Below, piece after piece: positions 37,158 through 47,500 of a DNA stretch of 64,000 nt; within the stretch, counting starts at the first letter, position 1, and every line of letters starts with the position of its first letter. The position numbers and the translations under genes are program-made. Source of the stretch: Pseudopyrenochaeta lycopersici (taxonomy: Eukaryota > Ascomycota > Dothideomycetes > Pleosporales > Pseudopyrenochaetaceae); contig NHZP01000015.1 in the NCBI GenBank assembly GCA_003313425.1, positions 372,001 to 436,000 on the forward strand, written 5' to 3'. The notes beneath the pieces were generated by a model, which was given only the letters and a program-made list of their open reading frames with translations, did no database searches and was not told where the DNA came from.

Positions 37158-37553
37158 TTATTCACCTTCGATCTCTCGCTCAAGATACTTGAAATCATGG
37201 ACATGAAACGTCGCTTGCTTTGGAGAGACGGCATGGCCGTCATACTTGCGAATAGCGTGAGTGGTGCTCATTGGATCAAGATGTGAAGCATCGCCCTCTG
37301 GATGTGGAACATAGCGATGAACCACAATAGGTTCACGAATTTTGGTTCGTGATGAGATTACAAACAAATATGTGGAATAGGAGAATGCCGTATAGAGAAG
37401 TTTGCTGAATGGAATCATGATCGAATTTTTTGGATAAGTAGTATGAGTGACATATACGAAATGCGTGATGATCGCTGACGAAGGTGCATTTTCAAAGTCT
37501 GGTATCATCATCATACAGATGGATGCTCCTTTACAAGGCACACCACCCCTCAC
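37158..37553 (-). CDS. Possible small hypothetical protein or exon (weak)
   Basis: This is a 131-codon open frame in AT-leaning DNA, where stops should be frequent. The C-terminal half reads like protein (KIREPIVVHRYVPHPEGD, then ATFHVHDFKYLERE), and the N-terminal half has a hydrophobic stretch (LLYTAFSYSTYLFVIS). I do not recognise a family. It may be the last exon of a longer gene, a relict, or chance. No neighbouring exon could be joined convincingly. Treat it as a candidate only. Confidence 0.22.
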   Translation of the reverse strand: MRGGVPCKGASICMMMIPDFENAPSSAIITHFVYVTHTTYPKNSIMIPFSKLLYTAFSYSTYLFVISSRTKIREPIVVHRYVPHPEGDASHLDPMSTTHAIRKYDGHAVSPKQATFHVHDFKYLEREIEGE

Positions 37554-37993
37554 CGAACCTCATCCCGTCACTCTCGCTGTATAGTACGTGTATAAGAAAT
37601 AAATACGTTCGCTTTCTCACGTCCTCCCTAACCCCCCTGTACCCGCAATCGCATCCAACATCACAGTCATAACTTCTCACACATTCCGGACATGAAAGAC
37701 AAAGTCATAGCAAAAGAAGTATCAACCCCTGAAATTCATCGTCCACCCATTACTAAGCCGATCACCGACAAAAACATCTGTCTTCAAAGGGTATATAAAG
37801 GTAGAAGTGAAGTTTTAATACAAACCAAAAACAACAACAACAAAGCAAGCGCCAGGCATCCGCATACCCCACCAGCGAGACAGGCGGGCGGGGAGGGCGG
37901 AGGGTATATGCCCGGACGCTGGAAGAATTCCTCCCAACAATCCGCCGGGTTCCCTAAACCAATGTGTTCCATTTTTAGGATCCCTTGTTTTTC

Positions 37994-38015
37994 CTCTCTC
38001 TCTCTCTCTCTCTCT
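37994..38015. repeat. (CT)11 microsatellite
   Basis: Eleven uninterrupted CT dinucleotides lie about 50 bp beyond the stop codon of the minus-strand gene at 38064. They would be read as an (AG) run in the 3' untranslated region of that transcript. Confidence 0.95.
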
Positions 38016-38063
38016 GATTTTGCCTTGGCCAGTTCAACCACACATCCATTGTGTTCGTTGAAT

Positions 38064-40169
38064 CTAGAAAGCCAAACCAACCGCACCAGGGCTCGGCATC
38101 ATCATGCTCCTCCTCTCTCCATTCACGCCTACATCTTTGGCGCTGATCTCCATTCCCTTCAATAATCCAAAGTGAGGGCTAACAGGGGGCTTCGCATTCA
38201 TAATGCTTCGGGTGCTCCGCGCACTAGCAAGCGCTGATTCAATTGCAATCTCCTTTTCCTTCGCGAGGTTAAGGGGAGCAGGCACACGCTTGGTCTTTCG
38301 TGGTGGTGAGGCAGAGGTGATGTCCGACGTGGGGGACGCGGCACGGGTAGATGGGTAAGAAGAGAAGAGTGTTACAGTGGCTGTGCCGTTACTTTCCTGA
38401 GAGTCTTGGCGTAGATGTGTTATTGTGCGGGAGCCGGCGGTAGATGGGCGAGATGGTGTGGTGGAGTGGGTGTGTTCGCACTGATAGAAAGAATCTGCGG
38501 TCTTGGGGGTGGCGGGACGGGAGGAAGATGTAATGTTTGATGTAGATCGCTTAATCCATGCTCCCAGACGTCCGATGGGTGAAGTAGGGGTTTGGGGTGC
38601 GGGTGGTGTAATGGGGTTGCTCGTCAAAGGGCCAGTATAGGAGCGAGTTGGTGGTGCTAAGGTGAGGCCCATGTTTCCGCGGCCAGCAGGCGCGTAACCA
38701 GTCGTTGGCGGAGTTGGCTGGGGCTTGTAACCTACAGGCGCAGAGAATGCAGAGCCGATATCCGAAAGAGTTTCAGAACGGACATGCATGCGCATTGATG
38801 GGGCAATGTAGGGTACGTGGTGTGACGGTGATGGCGGAGGACGGTTGATCAAAGCCGGAGATTGGGTTTGGGAGCGGTATGCACTGGCACGGCGTTCCTC
38901 GACAATGGTATTAAGCTCACGGATTGCATCGTCGACATCAGTTCTTGTACGGCGGAGACTGCCTGGGCGAGAAGGTGCGGTGTTGGCGCGGCTGCGAGAT
39001 GGGGATGGAAGGCGGGAAAGGACTCGTGCTGGGGATAAGGTACCAGAAGTGCGCGAACGCTGGATTGTGGGGCGTTCGACGAAAGACTCTGCTGAAGACT
39101 TTGGCTCCTCAGGCAAGAAGGCGAGAGTGGGTGTAGCCATGGTTGCCACTGTCGTGCCAGACAACCTCCGCTCGTGCGTGCTTGTGCTTGCACTCTTTTG
39201 ACTTTGCACGCTAGACCTCCTCGAGCCCGAAGCACCAACAGGCTTTCGTTGAATAAGGTAGTTCGAAGAACTAGGGTTACTTGACAAGCTGTTCGTGCGG
39301 GAATCTCTAACTCGAACAAGTGCTTGCGCGGGCATCTCCAGTCCAGCCGGTCGACTGCCCCAGCACTCGTCATCTGCGAAATCCGGCAGTGGGGAAAGAC
39401 GGCCACAACCGTCAGGTAGGTAGATGGATAGTTCTAAAGGGCGGAAACTGCGGCGGCGGCGGACGGGCATAGGTGCGTCATCAACCATGGACTGGATGCC
39501 ATCGAGGCCATCAAAGTGGCGGAAGTCTGTTGGCCGACCGATGCTAGGTCGAGAATGTGAACGCCGCGGTCGTGTTAAGGTAGAGATGCTTGCATGAGAT
39601 GAAGCACGTGCTGCATACTCGCGACCATTCGTCACCCATTGTGAGACGTGACGGCTCATTGTCTGGCTGGTTGATGGTCGGGTACATTGTGGCTCAGCAC
39701 GAGGCTGGGGTACGATTTGCGGCTGCGAATAGCATATCCGCATGTCTGAGAGCCCTGTTGTAAAACCGTTAGCATCTCCATGGGTTAGGATGACGACATG
39801 TGGTTCCGCTATATTGGCACGCCGTTGGATATATTGAATGAGTAAAGTACTGGATTAACCAGATTAAGGGGAGGGTAAGCGAGTTGCATGATGCATCTCA
39901 ACCGATGGGTAAATTAATGAACATTCACCGAGGACGAAGCCAAAAGAGGAGATTAAGCAATTTGAGAAAGCAATTGAGAAACGCAAAGAAGAAAGTTGGA
40001 GGAAGAGACGGCAGAGTGAAGTAGGAAGAGAAGGGGAATGGAACATACCAGCAGCCTTGAGCTCCTCTCTGCCCTCATCGACGACGTCCTCTTTCGATGC
40101 ACAGCATCCGAATTGAATGGCCAGCCACGGATTCCTCCGCCCTTTTGTATTCATCCTTGTGTATTCCAT
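38064..40169 (-). CDS. Disordered Ser/Pro/Arg-rich protein of unknown function, conserved-looking N-terminus
   Basis: Two exons, 40169-40049 and 39754-38064, separated by a 294 bp intron; 603 residues. The first exon encodes a compact segment (RRNPWLAIQFGCCASKEDVVDEGREELKAAG) that joins in frame to LSDMRICYSQPQIVPQPRAEPQ. The remainder is almost wholly low-complexity, rich in Ser, Pro, Thr and Arg, with many RRxS and SP sites that could be kinase targets. A few ordered islands appear: RPLELSIYLPDGCGRLSPLPDF, VDDAIRELNTIVEERRASAY and SPIGRLGAWIKRSTS. I do not recognise a named domain. The paired cysteines early in exon 1 and the hydrophobic WLAIQFGCC could be a lipidation or binding motif; this is speculation. 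A second in-frame ATG at 40154 would shorten the protein by five residues. Confidence 0.8.
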
Positions 40170-41842
40170 CTTTTTTTCAGCTGCAAACCGGGCAGCTAGT
40201 AGTCCATCATACGAAATCAAGAAACAGTAGTTGAACAAAAAAACGTCGCAAGGAATGTCGCACCTGAGAGCAGGTAAAAAAAGTAGCAATGAACAAAAAG
40301 AGAAGAAGAAGAAGAGGGTAAGGGTGAGAGAAGCAAAAGGCGCCCTTCCGGTTAATCTAGCCGTTCTCTGTCGACTGATGAGTTGTCTTCGGTTCCAGAA
40401 GTTGCGCGCGTTGCATACAGCCCTTCGGTCCGGCCTCAGGAACAGCAAACCACTCGCAACCCACAGGACAGCAAGACCTACATATCAATCATTTAGGACT
40501 GCTGATGGGCAGAAGCTACGCGCCCAATGGCAGCGCATCCTTGCCATAGTGGTCGTCAACTTGTGGAGTAGGCGAGGCTATGGCTGGCGCCGCATTGAGT
40601 GTGGTTAGTGCACTACGGCGTTTGATTGGGTGAGACGGAGAGTAAGCGCCAGCGATGAGCGCAGGACGTGCAGCATCGTGGACCAGTGGCAAGGCAATAG
40701 CGCTTGCGGGTTGAAACTGACAGATGCGAATCTGGTTGTGGCGCGCTGGAATGAATTCCGTTGGCAAGCCCAGCTTCTGGGTTGCTGGTTTTGTCACGAT
40801 GGTTGTTGGAGGATGCGCCAACCTTTCCGTAGTTCATCGCGTGCGGCAACAGCTTGGTTCCGAACTGAATGGGGATGCCTGTCATACGTCTTCTACTTAC
40901 TACGAGAATAGCGATAATTGAGACAATCGAGTGTCATGATAGCGCGGATAAATGCGCAAGGCTCTCCCTGAGGACGACGACGCATCTGCCGATGTTGAGA
41001 GTTGCGAAGGACGCGCAACGCCGCAGGCACAGCTGTCGTCGTGTGCGCCTTCCTGATCGGCGAAGAGCGAGGGAAGAGCCTCCAACTGCCACTCGCCCTG
41101 CATTGCTCTGCTTTGGCTTTGTCAACCAATCGGTCTGCAACCATCATCTCCTCGAGGAAAAGTCGCGGCGGACCGAAACCATCATTGGCGTATTTTGCGC
41201 CATCTGAAACGTCCAGTTGGAAATATACAATCCCTGCTTTAGCCAATCAGGTCAGAGAAGAGGCGTTTTCTCGAATTTTTGCCACGAGCCTCCAGTTCTT
41301 GACCACACGTCGCTGGTGCCAGCGCATGTGCTCTCGTCTGCATAGAAAATTTGCCGCAGGCCGCAACGGGTCGCTCAAGTCCAGACGCAGCTCAACGTCT
41401 CCACACCGCCCTCCAAATTGGGAAGGTAGGCTTGCGCGCTCGTGAGGTTGACAGTAGATTCATATTGATTGGGGCTGTCATTAGGGTATGATGGTAAGTT
41501 TTGGCGGAATTCATGCACTTGGACGGATCGTCGCATGTTTGGACAAAAATGTTTCGGTAGCACACAAGAATAGTTGGCGGTTGCTTCAGATCTGCAGGCA
41601 CAAGCATGCATCATCATACGTCTAACCAGATATTTGGTAGAATCACTCAATATCAACATCGAATCGGAGATCTTTGTACTGCACTCCGTAAACGGGTATA
41701 AGGCTGACCGACACCCCACCGAACGCTGTTGCAAAACCATGCTGATTTACCAAGATTGAAAATATACATCAGACAATGTCTTCCGAGAACTCCGCCGTGT
41801 TTCGGGGATACCCTTACACGAGGCGCAGGATGACGTTAGCTC
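40170..41842. other. Intergenic region, about 1.7 kb, with weak coding-like stretches
   Basis: Minus-strand open stretches at 40516-40815 and 40900-41103 have protein-like composition, but I could not join them with consensus splice sites or find a start for the downstream one. No family was recognised. The rest, near 41450-41830, is AT-leaning and holds the 3' flank of the DUF300 gene. Confidence 0.4.
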
Positions 41843-44144
41843 TCAACTGTTGTTCCAAACATCTCGTTCCTCTCTAAAACTGCCGTACTGTGGGCTGCGG
41901 TTCTTGTCGCGATCCTCATCAGGGGCATCGCTATGATCACGCGTCTCCCAATGTTGTGCTTCTTCAGACACCGGCGGCTTGATATCTTCATTCCGCTGCT
42001 CCTCCTCGCTCTCATCGACAGTGAACGGGTAGTTAAGGTTGTGCACTTGCTCAGGGTTGTGTGCTTCAGGCTCGTCCGGGTTGAAGCCTTCCCGTACCGC
42101 CTCCTCTGCGCCTTCTCCAGAGTATGTCCGACTGTGCTATGCGTTAGTGGGGTTTGCGCCAAGGCATAGATTGGGACAACCTACACAAAGTGCTTCGAGG
42201 GAACCTCATTCCACCCAGGCCCGCCCTCCTTTCGTGCTCTTACGCGATCTACTTCCTCAGCATGATGATCTTCTACAACGAGATCCACTAATTGACTCCG
42301 GTCTGACTTCGCGGAACTCGAAGAAGACGACTTCTGTCGCAGGAGTTTGCCAATCGCGCCGCGTGATCTTGAGCGTGATGACTCTCCATTACTGGAATCG
42401 CTTCGCTGCTTGCCTTTCTTTGTAGCATTTTGAAGGTCCTTTATCTGACTCTTGCGTCTTCGTTCGTTCTCTTTAGTGGGGTGGAGCAGGTTCCTATTGG
42501 TTGATGCCGTCAGGATGGAAGGGTTTGCGTACAAGCGGTCTTCCCGGGATGCTCGATGAGCCTCGATAACAGGGTACTGCAACTTTGTCAAATGGGGTCT
42601 ATTATTGGAGTGTTTCAAACCTACGTTCCAATCACCAAACTCAAGGGCACGCGCATTGCCAAACAGTCGCTCGTCCTCGGCGTCTAAGGTAGGATCCTCA
42701 ACATGGTCAGGTGTGCCATATTTTGCACCTTCGAGCGCACGATGAGGCCCTGGGCTCATGGCCCTAGCTCGGCTTGAGGTGACCTTGGATAGGAGTGGCT
42801 CTCGTTCACTTCCCTGACCGGGCTTAGGGATCCAGTACTTGCCCTTCCCTCCTCTTTCATACCTCATGCCCTCTGCCATCCGTGCTGCACGCGACGATGA
42901 CTCTTCGTGTGCGAGTACGTTGTCGTGCGCGTCGAAGTTCCGATATTCGTAATGCTTCCCAGCAAACGTCTCTTTGGTATCTTGGATGAGGTCCAGTGGG
43001 CCAAAGGCATCTCGCAAAGCGTACTTGACGGGCAGGCGTGCAGCAGAGATAGTGTTGTCTGCATAGTCGTGCCATGAGAAAGCATACCAATGAGCCAAGG
43101 AAAAGAGAGGCATTTCAAAACAGATCAGCGCATCCTGAATAGCAGCCGCCAGATTGTCAGGACTGTAGCCAGGAACATCATCTGGTATAGCGCCTAGCCA
43201 TACGAGGATGGAAAGAAAGAACCCCTGCCAATATGAGGCAAAGATTATGCCCTTGATACACAAGAATTTGGGCATTGGTCGGAAGGGTTGCAGGTCCGTT
43301 GACATGCAGACCCAAAACATGGCAAGAGCATACAGACTGATGCTAATGCTGGTATTGTATACAATACTGGTCCAGAAATAGCCAGATGTCGCACCAATGT
43401 ATCCTTCTTTGTACGTTCCTGTAGCTTTCATGACAATAGTGGCTACGGAGAGAAGTGGTTTGACCCATGTGTACTGCAGAATGCCCCTCTTGATTGCGAG
43501 GAAGGTATGTGGATCTGATATATCGATCTTGGAGCAGACGAGATTTAGAGGCCATGGGTGGGAAACGGGTGCACGGCCGGTCATGAGGATGATGAGGGCG
43601 CGTTCGCCTCCGATAAAGTTGATCAGCAGCTGGAGGAAGGTGTAGATGGTGAAGGCCTGTATCGAGTAAGTCGGTATACCGTGAAAGGAACAGGGCCATC
43701 TGACCTCATAGACATCTCTGAACGGCTCTACATACGCAGCTGCGGTAATGGAGACCAGACTTGCCCATGATGCGGCCGAATATATCGGCACCCTAAGTAC
43801 AGTCAGTCCAGCCACAACACAGCAATTACTTGTACAAACATGAGCAGTATGCGAACTACATATCGCTGCAGTACCGGCTTCCGGTAGTTCTTCCTGAAGT
43901 CTAGTTCAATATGGGTGCGTCTATCTTGAGAGGGCTTGCTCACGTCTGTAACCAAACGGCACTGTGACTACGTCAGAGATGAATCGAATACTGGGAGGGA
44001 AGCTACGTACACAAAGGTGACCAGACTGGCAACTAGGGCGCATACCCCAGCGACAATAATGACGGCACGGGCAAACCTAGCACCAGTACCACCAGAGGAA
44101 AACCCTTCTGTGCCATAGTCTGTTTGGAGGGTGCCTGCAGCCAT
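41843..44144 (-). CDS. DUF300 / organic solute transporter alpha / TMEM184-like seven-helix membrane protein
   Basis: Five exons: 44144-44011, 43961-43944 (18 nt), 43893-43840, 43792-42185 and 42131-41843; introns 49, 50, 46 and 53 bp; 700 residues. The splice chain restores TFVAVWLQTKNYRKPVLQRYVVRILLMVPIYSAASW, the conserved helix 1-2 region. Seven helices can be followed, including WVKPLLSVATIVMKATG, YNTSISISLYALAMFWVCM, FLCIKGIIFASYWQGFFLSI and ALICFEMPLFSLAHWYAFSW. The C-terminal 350 residues are a hydrophilic tail with Ser/Arg/Lys clusters; the last exon is acidic. Family members include animal OST-alpha and TMEM184 and plant LAZ1 in tonoplast and endosomal membranes. The fungal role is poorly known. 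Reading through the last intron would stop after KHFV at 42181, so that simpler model loses 96 residues of well-behaved coding sequence. It is divergent from CSF1. Confidence 0.9.
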
Positions 44145-44581
44145 GGCGGAGATGTATAGCGAGGGAGTTGAAGAGCGGCGACTGCAGGCGGGGACAGCCC
44201 CGGTGTTTTTGCGGTGGGAGGAAGACTACTAGCGACAAAGAGTAGCCATAATGGTCTTATCGTGGACACCAGGCGTCGTGGTCGTGTGCTCGTTTGAGCT
44301 CGTAGTCGCGATGCTTTGCGGAGGCCAAGCTCTCGAGGCCCCATCCCTGCACTAAACCCATGACGCGCATCCCGCACGTCGCGCCGGAACCGTGAGCTAC
44401 CAGCGTCCATGGCGCATTTGTCCATCTGCCGCCCGTGAGTAGTAACAGAACTCGCTGGTGAATACTGCCAAAAAACGCAGGAGCTTACCAGCGCTCTTTT
44501 CTCTGCACGGCAAACACAATGCGCGCCTTCCCCACAGAGCCATCATGAACCACGCTCACATCCTCACATCGCGCTGCAGCC
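44145..44581. promoter_or_regulatory. Divergent promoter region DUF300 gene / CSF1
   Basis: 437 bp separate two start codons that face away from each other. It contains no supported coding sequence. Both neighbours encode membrane proteins, but I found no shared motif that proves co-regulation. Confidence 0.5.
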
Positions 44582-47500
44582 ATGGCCGGGAGAATTGTCG
44601 CAGAGCCCTTGGACCCGCGCGACGGCTTCAATTGGTTTGTACCTGTACCAGTCACAAACATACAAACTAATCGGAACGCAGGGTGTTCCTGGTTGAACTG
44701 CTGATATGCGGCATCCTGACCATCTTCTTCCTCTTCTACTTCAACCGTTTATTCGCAACCGTCATATCATACGGCATACGTGCATACACATGGCGAACCT
44801 TCCGCGCCTATATCGACATCACCTCCCTCCAGATCTCGCCCCTCGGCGGCCGCATTTTCTTCAAGGACATTCGCTACCACGCCCACAACGAGACGATATT
44901 GATTCACGGCGGTCACATCACCTGGAATTATTGGCTGCGGCGAGTGAGGCACGCGGGCGTGTATACAGAGGACGAACCGCCTGCCGACGATGACAGTCGC
45001 CAAACAACCAGCACGCCTCATAGTCGATCGGCTAGCCAATCTGGCAGTCGCAGCAGAAATGTGGACAGGGCAGAGAAGGGAGGCAAGCAAACGCCAAAGC
45101 AGCTGCCATGTCGCATCTCAATCAAAGTCTCGGGCGTGGAGGTCTTCCAGTACAATCGCAGCCCTGCATATGACGGAATCATCGAGGCAGTTGAGCGCAA
45201 AGCTCGTAGCGCTGCCGAGCAAGAGAAGGCTCAGAACGGGTCAGTTGCCGACTCCAGGAGCGAGTTCGAGGACGGAGACCACCACCACAACAAATTGAGG
45301 AAAACACCAGCGGATACCGACAAGAATGTCACACGCGCCGACACAGGCCGGTCCGCTGCATCCAAGCCAAAGAAAGCTGAGCTCCCCGCCTTCCTCAGGC
45401 TTCTTCCAATTCACGTAGACGTCACCAAGGGCGCCATTGTAGTCGGGAATGAGCATACACCGGCTGTCATCACTGCTCAGTTCGAGAAGGCTAGCGGAAC
45501 TTTGGACGCAGGGACGAGCGGCCCATTAGATGTATATCAGCAGCTCTTCAACTTCCAGGTCACACATCCTGTCGTGCATATGAAACCCAATCCGGATTAC
45601 AGAGCCAGCCAACTCGACACTGCCGCACACTACAAGCAAGAAGCGAGTCAAGGTATTGCGGAGGAGAGCATCATCGAGAAAGAGGCTGGGCGTACCAGAT
45701 ACCGGCGCTGGCTGGAAAAGATACCAAGATTATCGAGCCTCTTCACTAAATCCTCTGACTCTATCCACACTCATACAAAATCCAATGCAGGCGCAGACAG
45801 TCTGTTTGCTCCTCAATGGCACTTTCCAGGACAGGAACGCTGGAAGGGTTTATCACGTTACCTCGATGAAAGCACAAACGATGGCCATGGCGAGTGGGAT
45901 GGAGTAGAATACGCGAAGACGTCCCTAATTGCCGATGTGCCATGCGTCAATATTTCCTTCTATTGGGATGTGCCTGGTCCGGTACCACATGAGATTGACA
46001 ATAGCATGCATATCGACCCTGAGCGGCCCGATGATATCAATGGTAGCCTTCCACCTGACTACGGCATGGATATACAGGTCTTCGGAGGCGTAATTAATTA
46101 TGGTCCATGGGCAGATCGCCACCGAGGCATCTTTCAGAACATGTTCTTCCCTGGATCACATGTCGACGCCGTTCCTACCCCTCTCTTGAAAGCCGGCGAA
46201 ACCCGTGCTCTATCAGTTTTCAAGCTGTATCTGGGGATTGAAGAAGACACTGTCCTTCGTATACCAATTCGGGAGCCGTCGAAGGACTGGAAGTGGAAAG
46301 GCAAAGCTCATACTTTGGCTGGACACGCCAAATCAGGGACCGACAAATCCAAAGGGAAAGTAAGGTCACGTAGAAGGCGATGGAAACAACGTGAATCAGC
46401 GGCTGCACAAAATGTTCGTCCTTTCGCGTGGATCGACGTCAAAGTCTCCGGTAATTCGTCGGTAAACTACGTCATGGACATGTACGCCTCCAAACATGGG
46501 TATCAGAACAAGCTGGACGTTGATATCCCGAGTACTGAAATCTCGTCCAGTGTCAATCATGGCTTGCTGTGGCGCTCGGGCACTATCACACTTGACTGCA
46601 ACCTCTCCGCCCCCATTACCTGGAACACACTGCGGAAATGGATGTTCAACATCAAATGTAGAGACTTGGAACTGTTTTTGCTCCGGGACCACCTTTTTCT
46701 GTTGACAGATCTTGTTGCCGATTGGGGATCTGGTCCACCACAGGACTATTTTTTGTTTGTGCCATTCCAGTATATCCTCAATATTGAACTCGACAACTTC
46801 AAGCTGTATTTGAACACGAACGACTCCAACATCGTCAACAACCCAGCAGATCTCGAGGACAACAATTTCGTCATATTGTTCGGCCAAAGCTTACGAGGAG
46901 ATGTTATCATACCTCTCGACAAATTCCGGCCTCTGCAGAACGAGATCAAGTTCGACGTTGAGGGCGAAGGCCTTGGTCTTGACGTTTTGATGCCGCAGAA
47001 AAATACGCTCAAAACATTTCTCCAGTCCCCCAACATGGCACGACTTGGTGGCTTAACTCTTACTGGGAGTCATACGTACATGACAGAGACCTCCGCAATG
47101 AATACCGATAGACTATTCATGGACATACAAGGGCACAAATTGAACCTCGAGTTGTACGGCTGGCTGGTCCATCATTTTATGAAGATCAAGGATAACTACT
47201 TCGGTGATGACTTGCACTTCAAGACCATGGAAGAGTTCCAGGGTCTGCCAAGTGCGACTCTTGTAGCAGATGGGACGGAGCCGAATGGCCAGCTTGCTAA
47301 AATTTCAAATGATCTTGACGTGATTCTCTGTATTTCAGCAGATCAGGTCAGCGTTCTCTTGCCCGCCAACCTATATACGGCCGATCGCAGCATTCGAGCT
47401 GAGTTACCCTACGCCTCAGCAGATCTCAGATTCACCAACTACTACATGGATCTTATGGTGAACTTCAGCCCCATCAGCGTATCCCTTGGTGGTTCTGTTA

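Larger units (their letters stand above)
31376..38063. other. Long upstream region of the Medusa gene, about 6.7 kb, mostly without genes
   Basis: The first 600 bp may contain extra 5' coding or leader exons of the Medusa gene. From about 32000 to 35600 the DNA is C/G-balanced, with many overlapping open frames on both strands (up to 236 codons) but no recognisable motif. From about 35900 to 37700 it is more AT-rich. One 131-codon frame near 37.2-37.5 kb is listed separately with low confidence. A cluster of small hairpins at 32549-32637 is described in the findings. Confidence 0.5.
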
